Source: an uncultured Pseudomonadales bacterium (lineage in GTDB: Bacteria > Pseudomonadota > Gammaproteobacteria > Pseudomonadales > Cellvibrionaceae). Taken from it: 64,000 nucleotides of DNA. Numbering within the stretch: the first letter of the stretch is position 1; the number at the start of each line of letters is the position of its first letter. The translations under genes and the position numbers were made by a program. The DNA is taken from contig CANLBN010000001.1 of NCBI GenBank assembly GCA_947488935.1, positions 124,001-188,000 on the forward strand, read 5' to 3'. The notes beneath the pieces are model-generated. The model saw only the letters and a program-made list of their open reading frames with translations. It ran no database searches and was not told the DNA's origin. Below are positions 8,151-18,894 of this stretch, piece after piece.

Positions 8151-10403
8151 TTAATCGCTAATACTTATAGCATCCACTTTTTGAAAGCCACGTGGTAATT
8201 TGTGGCCACGACGACCTCTTTCTCCACGATAATGGTCAAGCTCAGACAATTTAAAACTTGCATGGCGCTTACCAGAAAAAACCGTTAGCTTTTGCTTACC
8301 GCTAATTAAACCTGCCGCAATAACAAACTCTTCTCTCGCCTGTACACGAGCAGGGGAAATACTTAGCATCTTGTTGCCCTTACCACGAGCAAGTTCTGGT
8401 AGATCAGCAAACGGAAACAGTAACATGCGACCTTCGTTACTAATAACCACGACATTAATTTCATTCTCAGAATCTGTATTGACTAAGGTTGGCGCTAATA
8501 CTTGTGCACCTTTAGGTAAACTGAGTAAGGCTTTACCCGCTTTATTTTTGGTATAAAGATCGCTCAGCTTAGCAATAAAACCATAACCCGCATCACTTGC
8601 TATTAATACACGCTGATCATCTTGCCCCATCAGCAAGCCTGTAAATACTGCACCACTGGGTGGATTTAGGCGGCCACTTGCAGGCTCACCTTGGCCACGC
8701 GCCGAGGGTAATGTATGCGAGGCAATGGCATAGCTACGGCCCGTCGAGTCTATCAATAATGCATTTTGATTAGACTTACCTTTGGCCGCCAGTTTAAAGG
8801 CATCTCCCGATTTATAATTAAGCGCTGTAGCATCGACATCGTGGCCTTTAGCCGCACGGATCCAACCCTTTTCAGAAATGACAACGGTAATCGGGTCGCT
8901 AGTTAATAAATCGGTCTCGCTTAAGGCTTGCGCATCTTCGCGCACAACCAGCGGCGAGCGGCGGTCATCACCGTGCTTTTCAGCGATTTCTTGTAATTCT
9001 TTTTTGACCAAGTTTTTTAATTTAACAGCCGACCCCAACAAGGACTCTAGCATATTGCGCTCTTTTGTCAGCTCATCTTGCTCACCACGAATCTTAATTT
9101 CTTCGAGCTTGGAAATCTGTCGCAGTTTTAATTCGAGTATTGACTCGGCCTGAACATCAGTGATTTTGAATCGGTTAATTAGCTCTTGCTTTGGATGGTC
9201 TTCATGACGAATAATTTCGATAACTTCGTCAATATTTAAAAAAGCAACAAGGTGGCCTTCTAATACATGCAAACGCTTTAAAATTTTATCGAGTCTAAAT
9301 TGTAATCGACGACGCACCGTCACCATTCTAAATTTAAGCCATTCAGTCAGAATAGTTGCCAGTGGTTTTACTGCAGGTAAGCCATCGATACCTATCATAT
9401 TCATATTGATACGATAGGTGCGCTCTAAATCTGTTGTCGCAAATAGGTGATTCATTAATTGATCGACATCGATGCGATTAGAGCGCGGAATAATTAATAG
9501 GCGGGTTGGGTTCTCGTGGTCGGACTCATCGCGTAGGTCTGCCACCATCGGCAATTTTTTCGCTTGCATCTGTGCTGCAATTTGTTCCATGACCTTTGCA
9601 CCACTCACTTGGTGGGGCAATGCGGTTACAACAATATCGCCATCTTCTTTTGTCCAGAGCGCACGCATGCGCAAACTACCACGGCCAGTTTCGTACATAC
9701 TCACTATGTCTTTTTTAGGCGTAATAATCTCTGCTTGCGTGGGCATATCTGGCGCTAATACAAACTCACAAAGCTCCGCAGTCGTTGCCTTAGGGTTTTG
9801 CATTAGGTGCACAGTGGCATTAACAATCTCACGTAAGTTATGCGGTGGAATATCCGTGGCCATACCAACGGCAATACCCGTTGTGCCATTGAGCAAAATA
9901 TTAGGTACCTGCGCGGGTAATATTTTGGGCTCATCGAGAGTGCCATCAAAATTAGGTAACCAGTCTGCGGTACCTTGCGCAAGCTCACCGAGCAGCACTT
10001 CACTGTACGCCGTTAGGCGCGACTCGGTATAACGCATAGCCGCAAAGGATTTAGGGTCGTCGGGTGAACCCCAGTTACCTTGCCCATCAATCAATGGGTA
10101 GCGATAAGAAAACGACTGCGCCATTAATACCATCGCTTCGTAAGCGGCAGAGTCACCATGTGGGTGAAACTTACCAATGACATCACCTACAGTACGAGCA
10201 GATTTTTTAAACTTAGCCGTTGCCTTAAGCCCCAACTCACTCATAGCATAGACAATGCGACGCTGAACAGGCTTAAGCCCGTCGCCAATATTGGGTAAGG
10301 CACGATCTAAAATGACATACATCGAGTAGTCGAGATAAGCCTTCTCGGCATAATCTTTTAAAGAGATCGATTCATGGGTGTCTGGAGTGACCATTTCGGA
10401 CAT
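8151..10403 (-). CDS. parC: DNA topoisomerase IV subunit A (ParC)
   Basis: Type IIA topoisomerase A subunit, which decatenates daughter chromosomes with ParE. At 750 aa it has the ParC length. The quinolone-resistance region reads [12 protein letters not shown] with Ser at 85 and Glu at 89, the susceptible-type residues matching S80/E84 of E. coli. The catalytic Tyr is Y125 in [10 protein letters not shown]. The C-terminal beta-pinwheel part (about 500-750) contains degenerate GyrA-box repeats, more consistent with ParC than GyrA. parE is not adjacent; the upstream neighbour on the same strand is an unrelated membrane protein. Confidence 0.95.
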   Translation of the reverse strand: MSEMVTPDTHESISLKDYAEKAYLDYSMYVILDRALPNIGDGLKPVQRRIVYAMSELGLKATAKFKKSARTVGDVIGKFHPHGDSAAYEAMVLMAQSFSYRYPLIDGQGNWGSPDDPKSFAAMRYTESRLTAYSEVLLGELAQGTADWLPNFDGTLDEPKILPAQVPNILLNGTTGIAVGMATDIPPHNLREIVNATVHLMQNPKATTAELCEFVLAPDMPTQAEIITPKKDIVSMYETGRGSLRMRALWTKEDGDIVVTALPHQVSGAKVMEQIAAQMQAKKLPMVADLRDESDHENPTRLLIIPRSNRIDVDQLMNHLFATTDLERTYRINMNMIGIDGLPAVKPLATILTEWLKFRMVTVRRRLQFRLDKILKRLHVLEGHLVAFLNIDEVIEIIRHEDHPKQELINRFKITDVQAESILELKLRQISKLEEIKIRGEQDELTKERNMLESLLGSAVKLKNLVKKELQEIAEKHGDDRRSPLVVREDAQALSETDLLTSDPITVVISEKGWIRAAKGHDVDATALNYKSGDAFKLAAKGKSNQNALLIDSTGRSYAIASHTLPSARGQGEPASGRLNPPSGAVFTGLLMGQDDQRVLIASDAGYGFIAKLSDLYTKNKAGKALLSLPKGAQVLAPTLVNTDSENEINVVVISNEGRMLLFPFADLPELARGKGNKMLSISPARVQAREEFVIAAGLISGKQKLTVFSGKRHASFKLSELDHYRGERGRRGHKLPRGFQKVDAISISD

Positions 10404-10446
10404 AGAGTCTTCCTACTATATATTTGTATTATTTTTTATTAACCAC

Positions 10447-11106
10447 TTAGTTAAGCGGAGCAACTGGGATATCCCAAGACTGCCTAAATTTTTTATCGGA
10501 TGATATAACCGACAAGCGCCAAAAATAACGACTAGCACCATCACTTATATCGTTTGTTATCGCCGAGCTAGCAGGCTGATCATCGGGCAAGTTCCCCTCC
10601 ACCAATAAACGAGCACCTATTGCTCCGTGCTCAGCCACTATTTTTAGCGCTAATTTTAAAAGGGTCTCAACCTGCGTTATGTAATGATCGCCTTGCTCTT
10701 CCTCGACTTCGCCACAAAGTCTTAACTCGGCGCTAAATTGATTATTATTTATCCACTTGGCACCGCGCGTAATACTGATACTACCATTAAAGCGCCTCCC
10801 CAAGACTAAAGGCGCTGGATTTATGGTTAGCGGTGTATCGCCAAAACGTCGGTAGTGATTCCCTTTGGCCAGTACTTTAAAGGCAAAAAATAGGGGAAAC
10901 AACAAAACGAGCAATACTATCATTTCTTGATAATCGCCCGCGTAAAAGCTCGCTTCTAACGCTACTCGCTGCTCGTAAATCACAAAACCCGAGAAGGCAA
11001 TTAACACAAAAAAGAATAACCATTTCTTTTGATAAGAGCGTGGCCCCTTGTTACCAGCAATGATATGGGTACCTGCAAGGCTGTGTTTTGAGTGAGATTT
11101 GGGCAT
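10447..11106 (-). CDS. Two-TM membrane protein, DUF3592-like
   Basis: This 219-aa protein starts with a basic, His/Lys-rich cytoplasmic segment, then two hydrophobic helices (about 29-46 and 62-78) and a soluble domain of beta strands with the FGDTPLTINPAP...LGRRFNGSISI pattern ending in WDIPV. The layout resembles DUF3592-type membrane proteins with a C-terminal beta-rich domain, which have no defined function. It is 43 bp upstream of parC on the same strand and could be cotranscribed with it. Family call is tentative. Confidence 0.6.
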   Translation of the reverse strand: MPKSHSKHSLAGTHIIAGNKGPRSYQKKWLFFFVLIAFSGFVIYEQRVALEASFYAGDYQEMIVLLVLLFPLFFAFKVLAKGNHYRRFGDTPLTINPAPLVLGRRFNGSISITRGAKWINNNQFSAELRLCGEVEEEQGDHYITQVETLLKLALKIVAEHGAIGARLLVEGNLPDDQPASSAITNDISDGASRYFWRLSVISSDKKFRQSWDIPVAPLN

Positions 11107-11275
11107 GGGTATATTTTATTACAAACATGGCAACAAAGAACCCCAAATATTTCAATCGATTATCTGGAACAATTGGCCATTTTAACTATAGTTATTAGAT
11201 AGGTACTAGTGTATCGCGTTGCAAACACATTAGCTTACATAAACGACATTAGCCAACAAATGCGAGGGACAGAAA

Positions 11276-12913
11276 ATGAGCAAAGTACACCTGAAGGTGG
11301 CGCCATTATTAATAATTCTGGTAGGTGGCATAGTCAGTATTAGCGCTGCCGGCAGCTATTTCTTTGGGGTTCTGCCTTCAATTATTCTAAGCTTAAGCTC
11401 TGCCTTTTTTGCCGTAGGCATTGTTTACTGGCAAGCCATCAGACCATTAAACCAGTATCTGGCGCTATTTAAAGAAGAGTATTTTAGCGATAAAGACAGT
11501 ATAAACTCCCAAACCGATATTCTTAAGGCTATTGATAACAAATTAAAGCATTCTTATCAAACAGCTACCAGCGTTGCAGATACCTGTTCAAATGTCGCTA
11601 TTGCCGGTGCCGAGGTTTCCTTTGCTTGCGATGCCTTAAAAAAACGCGTCAATCATCAAATTAAAAGTATTGAGGGGCTCAATGAGACCTCCGCTATTGT
11701 GACCAAGAATATTGAAGACGCCTACAAGGGCAGTAATCACTTGGGTGAACTATCTGCACAAACGAATAAAGCCAGCCAAGAAGGCAGAAGTGCTATTGAA
11801 TCGACAACGGCAGATATGGAGAAGACTGTCGATCAGGTAGAGGCCGTCGCAACACTCGTGACTGAACTCGACAACCAAACATCACAGATATTCAATATTA
11901 CGAACGAGATTAATAGTATTGCCGAACAAACTAACCTACTGGCATTAAATGCCTCTATCGAGGCTGCAAGAGCTGGCGAACATGGCCGTGGCTTCGCCGT
12001 TGTTGCCGATGAGGTGCGCAACCTTGCCAGTAGAACAAGCTCCTCAACGGGCGAGATAAGCGGTATGGCACAAAATATTAATAAAGAAATCTCGCGCGTT
12101 GGCACAGCAATGTCTGCATTGATCAATGTCGTTAATGAAACTAAAGAAAAAACCAGTGAAGTTGACACCTCCTTACAAGAGATCAATACACAATCAGAAA
12201 AAGTAGACGAGCAAGTTGTTAAGGCTCGTGATCGCTCTCAGCAAAATAGCCAACATCAAGCGGTTATCGCCAAAGAGTTTAAGGAATTAATGACAGAATT
12301 AAAGTCCACCGGCGAGGATGTTGACAGTGTACTCGAACAATCTGGAGGCTTATCTCACCGTGCAGAATACATTTATGAAATACTCGGAGAAGATGCATTA
12401 AATGGCGAGCACAAACTGGTACTGCTAAAAGCACAACAAGCCGTCGCGGATATAGAGGCATGTTTTGAGAATTCGATAAAACAAAACCTGATTACAGAAG
12501 CCGACCTATTTGATAGAAACTATGTACCTATTGAAAACACCAATCCACCCAAACACAGCACTCGTTTCGACAAATTTACTGATAAAGTATTGCCCGAAAT
12601 TCAAGAACCCATATTAAAAGAGGATTGCGTTTTATACGCAGGTGCCGTTGACAATAATGGCTATTTTCCAACACACAATAACTGCTTTGCTCAGCCATTA
12701 ACGGGCGATTACGATACCGACTTTGTAAACAATCGCACTAAGCGTATCTTTGATGACCCAACAGGCTCACGCTGTGGTAGCCACGATAAAACATTTTTAA
12801 TTCAAACTTATAAACGCGATACGGGTGAAATTGTTCATGATCTATCGGTACCCATTTTTCTTAACGGTAAACAATGGGGCGGGTTTCGTATAGGTTATAA
12901 ATCTACCCATTAA
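11276..12913 (+). CDS. Methyl-accepting chemotaxis protein with C-terminal sensor-like domain
   Basis: The 545-aa receptor has two N-terminal helices (about 8-28 and 33-52) with almost no periplasmic loop, so it does not sense by a classical periplasmic domain. The signalling hairpin tip is clear at 216-248 ([24 protein letters not shown] split around the tip). After the coiled coil, residues about 385-545 form a second domain with [37 protein letters not shown] and WGGFRIGYK blocks. This is a conserved C-terminal cytoplasmic Cache-like module known from other chemoreceptors. GAGGGA precedes the ATG. It probably senses a cytoplasmic cue and signals to CheA. Confidence 0.88.
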   Translation: MSKVHLKVAPLLIILVGGIVSISAAGSYFFGVLPSIILSLSSAFFAVGIVYWQAIRPLNQYLALFKEEYFSDKDSINSQTDILKAIDNKLKHSYQTATSVADTCSNVAIAGAEVSFACDALKKRVNHQIKSIEGLNETSAIVTKNIEDAYKGSNHLGELSAQTNKASQEGRSAIESTTADMEKTVDQVEAVATLVTELDNQTSQIFNITNEINSIAEQTNLLALNASIEAARAGEHGRGFAVVADEVRNLASRTSSSTGEISGMAQNINKEISRVGTAMSALINVVNETKEKTSEVDTSLQEINTQSEKVDEQVVKARDRSQQNSQHQAVIAKEFKELMTELKSTGEDVDSVLEQSGGLSHRAEYIYEILGEDALNGEHKLVLLKAQQAVADIEACFENSIKQNLITEADLFDRNYVPIENTNPPKHSTRFDKFTDKVLPEIQEPILKEDCVLYAGAVDNNGYFPTHNNCFAQPLTGDYDTDFVNNRTKRIFDDPTGSRCGSHDKTFLIQTYKRDTGEIVHDLSVPIFLNGKQWGGFRIGYKSTH

Positions 12914-12952
12914 TTATTTTTTATTGATTTAATTGGGCAATAATACGAACAA

Positions 12953-14167
12953 TTAAGCAGAGGCCAATCGAGCCACTGGCTCTTCTTTTATAGGGTAATG
13001 CGCTAAGCCAGCAAATATTGCCAAACCGACACTCAGCCACCAGACGATATCGTAACTGCCATAATGATCATATAGCCAGCCGCCTAACCATACACCTGAA
13101 AAACTACCCAACTGATGGCTAAGAAATATAATTCCGTACAATAAAGACATGTAACGCGTCCCAAACATCACAGCAACTAAACCAGATGTTGGCGGTATTG
13201 TTGCCAACCATAACAAACCCATTATTGCACTAAATAAAATCACACCAAATAATGAAGGTGGCGTTAACATAAATACTGTAACCAATAATGCACGAGAAAA
13301 ATAAATGATCGATAACAACCGCCGCATTGAAGACTTACCCGAGATTACTCCCGCACTATAAGATCCTATAATATTGAACAAACCAATAATAGCGATACTC
13401 CAAGCACCCACTTGCGCAGAAAACCCGAGGTCTTGTAAAAATGATGGCATATGTACCGTAATAAATGCCACATTAAATCCACACACATAAAAACCTGCCA
13501 ACAACCACCAATAAGAACCATGAGTTAAGGCTTCTCTCAAAGCCTGAGGAATAGTTTGCTCAATAAGTGCTTGCTGTGCTGATTCACTGGCGCCGGAATA
13601 AGGTGCCAAAGGAATTGCCAACAAAGCCATCAATAAAGTCGCCACTGCCATGATATGAAGCGCCATTTGCCAATCCGAGAATGAGATCAAGCCTTGAACC
13701 AATGGCACTATTAAAAACTGCCCAAACGAGCCTGCCGCCGTTCCTAGCCCGAGCGCCCATTGGCGTCGTTCAGGGCCCACCGCGCGAGCCATAGCAGGCA
13801 ATATCAACCCAAATGCAGTACCTGCCACACCAGCCCCAACCAGCACACCTGTGGCACTATGCAGCAACCATACTTCACTCACTCCTGCAGTAAACCACAA
13901 ACCCAAACCGTAAAGGATAGCGGCACTGATAATTACCTTAGTGCTACCAAAACGATCTGCGATACCACCTGCAAAAACAGCGACAAGTCCCCAAGTAATG
14001 TTTTGAATGGCCAAAGATAAAGAAATAATCTCACGCCCCCAATTATTCGGCGTTGTAATATCACTAACGAATAAACCAAAACTCGACCGAAAGCCAAATG
14101 ACAGCATTAATAAACCGCAGGCAGAGGCAATAACGAGAATAACCGGGACAGTTAGTTTATTGTTCAT
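12953..14167 (-). CDS. MFS transporter (monocarboxylate/oxalate-formate-like)
   Basis: This 404-aa protein has 12 predicted hydrophobic helices and MFS signatures: the RSSFGLFV segment in TM1, the loop 2-3 motif GGIADRFGSTKVI, and a helix-4 G-rich GVLVGAGVAGTAFGLILPA. It resembles MFS proteins of the monocarboxylate or oxalate/formate antiporter type. Substrate cannot be read from sequence. It follows rsmE by 47 bp on the same strand and may be a downstream part of the methionine-cycle transcript. Confidence 0.8.
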   Translation of the reverse strand: MNNKLTVPVILVIASACGLLMLSFGFRSSFGLFVSDITTPNNWGREIISLSLAIQNITWGLVAVFAGGIADRFGSTKVIISAAILYGLGLWFTAGVSEVWLLHSATGVLVGAGVAGTAFGLILPAMARAVGPERRQWALGLGTAAGSFGQFLIVPLVQGLISFSDWQMALHIMAVATLLMALLAIPLAPYSGASESAQQALIEQTIPQALREALTHGSYWWLLAGFYVCGFNVAFITVHMPSFLQDLGFSAQVGAWSIAIIGLFNIIGSYSAGVISGKSSMRRLLSIIYFSRALLVTVFMLTPPSLFGVILFSAIMGLLWLATIPPTSGLVAVMFGTRYMSLLYGIIFLSHQLGSFSGVWLGGWLYDHYGSYDIVWWLSVGLAIFAGLAHYPIKEEPVARLASA

Positions 14168-14214
14168 AAATTTTCAAAATAGTTTTTAGAACAGTTTGTA
14201 TAAGTAAATAGCCT

Positions 14215-14955
14215 TTAAATATCACCAACGCTATTTTGAATAATCGACAATGCCGCCAGAGGAGCCGTTTCAGCCCTTAAAATACGAGGCCCCAAAAGCA
14301 TAGAATCAAATTCATTCTCATGGGCTAAAGCAACCTCAGCATCGGTTAATCCGCCTTCAGGGCCTACGGCAAGTGCAAGCGTAGTAGGTTTAGTAGTTAC
14401 TCCAAATGACATTGCATTATAAGGGTGTAATATTTTTTTGCTTTCAGCTTCTACAGACTTAATCCAAGTGGAGAAATCAACAGGTATATTAACAACAGGA
14501 ATTTGTACTCGCCCAGATTGTTCGCACGCACTCACAATGACTTGCTGCCAATGCTGCATTTTTTTTGATAGACGATCGACAGGAATTTTTACATCAACAT
14601 AACTACTTATTAATGGCGAAAAGGTATGCACGCCTAGCTCTGTTGCTTTTTGCAACAACCAGTCCATACGATCATTTTTAATCAAACAACAACCCAACTC
14701 CACTTTCAGAGGAGACTCTGTTTCTTTTTGAACGAATTGACCAATCTGCACCGTTGCAGATTTTTTATTAACCTGCAAAAGCGAACACTGATACTCTCCA
14801 TTCAAACCGTCAAGTAACAAACCATTAAAGAGTCTCAATTCTCGCCCAGCCTTTACCCTCAATACATTTACAATATAATGAAAAACTTCCTGCTCTAATA
14901 TAATAGTAGAGTTCTCGGTTAATATTTGATTGACATAAAGACGAGGTATACGCAT
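14215..14955 (-). CDS. rsmE: 16S rRNA m3U1498 methyltransferase RsmE
   Basis: SPOUT-family methyltransferase of 246 aa that makes N3-methyluridine at 16S rRNA position 1498 using SAM. The trefoil-knot motifs are visible: AVGPEGGLTDAEV and LGPRILRAETAPLAAL at the C-terminus. An N-terminal PUA-like part starts MRIPRLYV. It is 20 bp after metF in an operon of SAM-cycle genes, so a SAM consumer is placed with SAM synthesis and recycling. Length equals the E. coli protein (243 aa) within a few residues. Confidence 0.93.
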   Translation of the reverse strand: MRIPRLYVNQILTENSTIILEQEVFHYIVNVLRVKAGRELRLFNGLLLDGLNGEYQCSLLQVNKKSATVQIGQFVQKETESPLKVELGCCLIKNDRMDWLLQKATELGVHTFSPLISSYVDVKIPVDRLSKKMQHWQQVIVSACEQSGRVQIPVVNIPVDFSTWIKSVEAESKKILHPYNAMSFGVTTKPTTLALAVGPEGGLTDAEVALAHENEFDSMLLGPRILRAETAPLAALSIIQNSVGDI

Positions 14956-14975
14956 AAAAACTTAAACGCTATTAT

Positions 14976-15830
14976 TTATAGTTCAACTGCATTATTTAAA
15001 CCAAGGTTTTCAACAATTGTTTTAACGGGTTCTAGTTGATTCATTGTATAAAAATGTAGGCCCGGCGCACCATTCTCTAACAATAAGGCACAAAGTTCTG
15101 TAATTGCATCACGCGCGAACAGCTTCATGCTTTCTTGATCATCGCCATAAGCTTCTAATGCTTTACGAAACCAACGTGGTATTTCTGCACCGCAGGAATC
15201 GCTAAAGCGAACTAAACTCTTAAGGTTAATAATCGGCATAATGCCTGGGTAAATAGGCTTATCAATACCTATTTTTTGGCAACTCTCGACAAAATAAAAA
15301 TAGGCATCGGGGTTAAAAAAGTATTGCGTTAGCGCGCTATCAGCACCTGCATCAAATTTTCCTTTTAGGTATTTGATATCCGTTTGATAACTCTCTGATT
15401 CGGGATGTATCTCCGGGTATGCTGCAACCTCGATATGAAAATGATCACCAAAACGCTCACGAATGAACGCAACCAACTCATTGGCATATACCATCTGCGA
15501 AGAGCCACCAAGGCCCGATGGCATATCACCGCGCAGAGCAACAATACGATCGACTTTAGCCTCTTTATACTCTTGTATTAGTTCTGCAATAACCTCATCA
15601 CCATCAACGCCAAAGGATAGATGTGGAGCCGTAGAATGACCATCGGCATTGTACTGAACAACCAAGTCCTTTGTATTATTGCGTGTAGAGCCACCAGCAC
15701 CATAGGTCATCGAATAAAAGTCTGGATTAAATTTTGCGTAGCCATCGCGAACAGCGATCAACTTTTCTTTACCCGCATCGGTTTTTGGAGGAAAGAACTC
15801 AAAACTTAAACGGATATTATCATTACTCAT
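14976..15830 (-). CDS. metF: 5,10-methylenetetrahydrofolate reductase MetF
   Basis: FAD enzyme of 284 aa that makes 5-methyl-THF for methionine synthesis. Family motifs are LSFEFFPPKTDAGKEKL at the start with the catalytic Glu, MTYGAGGSTRN, RIVALRGDMP, and GAPGLHFYTMNQ near the end. It belongs functionally with metK and ahcY upstream: MetF supplies the methyl group that re-methylates the homocysteine released by AhcY. The 231-bp gap before it contains hairpins, noted separately. Confidence 0.95.
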   Translation of the reverse strand: MSNDNIRLSFEFFPPKTDAGKEKLIAVRDGYAKFNPDFYSMTYGAGGSTRNNTKDLVVQYNADGHSTAPHLSFGVDGDEVIAELIQEYKEAKVDRIVALRGDMPSGLGGSSQMVYANELVAFIRERFGDHFHIEVAAYPEIHPESESYQTDIKYLKGKFDAGADSALTQYFFNPDAYFYFVESCQKIGIDKPIYPGIMPIINLKSLVRFSDSCGAEIPRWFRKALEAYGDDQESMKLFARDAITELCALLLENGAPGLHFYTMNQLEPVKTIVENLGLNNAVEL

Positions 15831-15878
15831 TATTTATCGGCCTGATTTTTAAATGATTATTACTATTATAAAGATAGG

Positions 15879-15918
15879 GAGTCATTGCCAATAGTTTGTA
15901 GCTAGCTGGCAGTGACTC
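15879..15918. other. Hairpin in the ahcY-metF intergenic region
   Basis: The 231-bp gap 15831-16061 holds two inverted repeats. The larger pairs 15879-15890 (GAGTCATTGCCA) with 15907-15918 (TGGCAGTGACTC) over 12 bp with one imperfect position and a 16-base loop. The smaller pairs CCCTTAC 15992-15998 with GTAAGGG 16013-16019. I searched by eye for SAM and SAH riboswitch cores and did not recognise one. The hairpins may form an ahcY terminator or processing site or a metF leader structure. Confidence 0.45.
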
Positions 15919-16061
15919 TTATAACTGTTTCTAAATTAAGGATATCTCTAAAAATTAGAATTTTTCATGAGAGCAAAGTTCCTGCTAACACCCCTTACCC
16001 ACCTTCTCGCAAGTAAGGGAAGCGCCGCGCACAGCTATCATAAAAAAGGCAATTTTTTGGA

Positions 16062-17483
16062 TTAATACTTATAGGCTTCTGGTTTAAATGGACCATCAAC
16101 CGAGACATTAATATAGTCAGCTTGTGTCTTAGTTAACTTCGTCATCACACCATCAAAACCTGCAACCATATCGGCGGCTACTTCTTCGTCGAGCTTTTTA
16201 GGTAGTATTTTTACGTAAATATTCTCTGCTTTTTCGCTAGCAGGAAGATCAGCAAATTTTGCTTCGTATAAATACATTTGTGCAAGCACTTGGTTGGCAA
16301 AAGAGCCATCCATAATACGAGAAGGGTGACCCGTTGCATTACCCAAATTCACCAAGCGGCCTTCGGATAACAAAATCAAATGGTCAGATGGGTCTTCGCT
16401 ACGTGCAATTTTATGGACCTGTGGTTTAACTTCGAGCCACTGCCAGTTTTCGCGCATATAAGCCGTATCTATCTCGTTATCAAAGTGACCAATATTACAA
16501 ACGACGGCACCGTTTTTAAGTGATTGCAACATAAATTGATCGCAAACATTAGTATTACCCGTTGTGGTCACAATTAAATCCGTTGCACCTAATAAATCTT
16601 TATTAATGCACTCGATATTTTCTAGATTAACACCATCGATATAAGGCGAGACAACTTCAAAGCCATCCATACAGGCCTGCATTGCACAAATTGGGTCGAT
16701 CTCGCTAATCTTAACGATCATACCTTCTTGTCTGAGCGATGCAGCAGAACCTTTACCGACATCACCATAGCCAACAACTAGTGCTTTTTTACCCGACAAT
16801 AAATGGTCAGTACCGCGCTTGATGGCATCGTTTAAGCTATGACGACAACCATACTTGTTATCATTTTTTGATTTAGTGACTGCATCGTTAACATTGATAG
16901 AAGGTACTTTTAACTCACCTTTCTCAAGCATTTCGAGCAAGCGGTGTACACCTGTTGTAGTTTCTTCACTGATACCGTGAATACGCTCAAGCATCTCTGG
17001 GTATTGCTCGTGACACATAGCGGTCAAATCACCACCATCGTCTAAAATCATATTGGCATCCCAAATTTGGTCACTGTCTTTTTCTGCTTTAATTGTCTGC
17101 TCAATACACCAAATAAATTCTTCTTCGGTTTCGCCTTTCCATGCAAAAACGGGAATACCTACGGCTGCGATTGCTGCTGCTGCATGATCTTGTGTTGAAA
17201 AAATATTACAAGACGACCAACGAACCTCGGCACCTAAATCAACGAGTGTTTCAATTAACACTGCTGTTTGGATTGTCATGTGAATACAACCCATAATTTT
17301 TGCACCGGCAAGTGGTTGCTGCTCTTTGTATTTAGTGCGCAGTGCCATTAATGCTGGCATTTCACCTTCGGCAATTAAAATTTCTTGGCGGCCCCATTCG
17401 GCATCACGACGAAACTGTTCTAAATCATCGGCTGCCACTTTGTAATCGGTAAAGTTTTCTACTAATTGTACATTCGTATTCAT
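16062..17483 (-). CDS. ahcY: S-adenosylhomocysteine hydrolase AhcY
   Basis: NAD-dependent enzyme of 473 aa that splits SAH into adenosine and homocysteine, relieving product inhibition of methyltransferases. Motifs present are [45 protein letters not shown], the NAD-binding [16 protein letters not shown], and the C-terminal [10 protein letters not shown] with the conserved Lys and Tyr. GAGGA precedes the ATG by 6 bases. It is 60 bp after metK and is the central step of the SAM cycle encoded here. Confidence 0.97.
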   Translation of the reverse strand: MNTNVQLVENFTDYKVAADDLEQFRRDAEWGRQEILIAEGEMPALMALRTKYKEQQPLAGAKIMGCIHMTIQTAVLIETLVDLGAEVRWSSCNIFSTQDHAAAAIAAVGIPVFAWKGETEEEFIWCIEQTIKAEKDSDQIWDANMILDDGGDLTAMCHEQYPEMLERIHGISEETTTGVHRLLEMLEKGELKVPSINVNDAVTKSKNDNKYGCRHSLNDAIKRGTDHLLSGKKALVVGYGDVGKGSAASLRQEGMIVKISEIDPICAMQACMDGFEVVSPYIDGVNLENIECINKDLLGATDLIVTTTGNTNVCDQFMLQSLKNGAVVCNIGHFDNEIDTAYMRENWQWLEVKPQVHKIARSEDPSDHLILLSEGRLVNLGNATGHPSRIMDGSFANQVLAQMYLYEAKFADLPASEKAENIYVKILPKKLDEEVAADMVAGFDGVMTKLTKTQADYINVSVDGPFKPEAYKY

Positions 17484-17543
17484 AATTTTATCCTCGGCAA
17501 TTATTCACTGCCCTGTTCTTTTATTAAAGAGTCTCATCTAAAT

Positions 17544-18698
17544 TTACAATGCTTTTTTAAGCGCATCTGCCTTGTCTGTTTTTTCCCAAGTAAAGTCCTC
17601 ATGCTCACGGCCAAAGTGACCATAGGCTGCCGTTGGCTGATAAATTGGACGCTTAAGATCCAACATATCAACCAGGCCACCAGCGCGCAGGTCAAAATTT
17701 TCGCGTACAAGTGCTGAAATTTCTGTGTCGCTTAATTTGCCTGTGCCAAATGTATTAATAGAAATAGAGGTTGGCTCCGAGACGCCAATTGCATAAGAGA
17801 TTTGTATCTCACAACGCTCGGCAAGACCTGCTGCCACAATATTTTTAGCCACATAACGGCCAGCGTAAGCTGCTGAGCGGTCAACCTTTGAAGGATCCTT
17901 ACCCGAGAAAGCACCCCCACCGTGACGCGCCATACCACCGTATGTATCAACGATAATTTTACGTCCGGTTAACCCACAATCGCCTACAGGGCCACCAATG
18001 ACAAAATTACCCGTTGGGTTAATATGAAATAAAGTATCTTTATGAATCCATTGCTCAGGCAATACTGGCTTAATAATTTCTTCGAGCACTGCCTCGCGCA
18101 AGTTATTAAGGGCAATGCCTTCATCATGCTGTGTTGATAGTACAACGGCATCGATAGCAACGGGCTTACCGTTTTCGTAACGCAAGGTTACTTGGCTTTT
18201 TGCATCGGGGCGCAGCCATGCCAAGGTTTTGTCTTTACGTAATTGTGCTTGACGCTCAACTAGTCGATGCGAGTAATAAATAGGCGCTGGCATTAATACG
18301 TCTGTCTCATTAGTCGCATAACCAAACATTAACCCTTGGTCACCCGCACCCTGTTCTTTTTGATCGCCTTCATCAACACCCATAGCAATATCGGCAGACT
18401 GCTTACCAATCGCATTAATGACCGCACAGGTTGCGCCGTCAAAACCCACATCACTGGAGTTGTAACCTATACCTAAAATGACATCACGTACTAGATCTTC
18501 TAAATCAACATAGGTTGATGTACGCACCTCACCCGCTAATACGACCATACCGGTTTTGACTAAGCTCTCTACGGCAACGCGCGAATTGGGATCATCTTTT
18601 AACATGGCATCAACAATGGCATCAGAGATCTGATCGGCCATTTTATCTGGGTGACCTTCTGATACTGACTCAGATGTAAATACTGAATACTCCGACAT
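17544..18698 (-). CDS. metK: S-adenosylmethionine synthetase MetK
   Basis: Makes SAM from methionine and ATP. Its 384 aa equal the E. coli length. Diagnostic segments are [21 protein letters not shown] at the start (catalytic His in GHPDK), [12 protein letters not shown], the P-loop-like [18 protein letters not shown], and the C-terminal HFGRE. GAGGAAATAAGT precedes the ATG. It is preceded on the same strand by a 50-codon Cys-rich gene and by the ArsR/methyltransferase regulator gene, and followed by ahcY. Confidence 0.97.
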   Translation of the reverse strand: MSEYSVFTSESVSEGHPDKMADQISDAIVDAMLKDDPNSRVAVESLVKTGMVVLAGEVRTSTYVDLEDLVRDVILGIGYNSSDVGFDGATCAVINAIGKQSADIAMGVDEGDQKEQGAGDQGLMFGYATNETDVLMPAPIYYSHRLVERQAQLRKDKTLAWLRPDAKSQVTLRYENGKPVAIDAVVLSTQHDEGIALNNLREAVLEEIIKPVLPEQWIHKDTLFHINPTGNFVIGGPVGDCGLTGRKIIVDTYGGMARHGGGAFSGKDPSKVDRSAAYAGRYVAKNIVAAGLAERCEIQISYAIGVSEPTSISINTFGTGKLSDTEISALVRENFDLRAGGLVDMLDLKRPIYQPTAAYGHFGREHEDFTWEKTDKADALKKAL

Positions 18699-18726
18699 AC
18701 TTATTTCCTCATAATTAATTTTTTAG

Positions 18727-18879
18727 TTAATCGGTGCTACCTTTAGGTTTCACCTTATTTGTCTGTATAGCTGTTGGTTCTTGCCGCCATAATTTTCCAG
18801 CGCACATGTCGTAATTTTTACACTCACTAGTACAGCCTCTGCATGGCAATCTCGTAGACACTTCTTGCTCTTTTATCAT
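18727..18879 (-). CDS. Small Cys-rich protein (50 aa) upstream of metK
   Basis: A 50-codon frame starts at ATG 18879 with GAGG 7 bases upstream, 15 bases after the end of the regulator gene, and ends TAA 28 bases before metK. The protein has four Cys (C13, C16, C20, C26) in a CxxCxxxCx5C pattern within LPCRGCTSECKNYDMCAGKL, then a Lys/Pro-rich tail. The spacing suggests a small zinc- or metal-binding knuckle. The operon position between a SAM/SAH-linked regulator and metK suggests a role in SAM metabolism or its control. No named family is recognised. Confidence 0.6.
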   Translation of the reverse strand: MIKEQEVSTRLPCRGCTSECKNYDMCAGKLWRQEPTAIQTNKVKPKGSTD

Positions 18880-18894
18880 CACAAACCTCAATTA

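Noticed and set aside
15831..16061. SAM or SAH riboswitch upstream of metF or ahcY
   Set aside because: Hairpins are present, but I could not match any conserved riboswitch core here, and the 60-bp metK-ahcY gap is too short. A covariance-model scan would be decisive.
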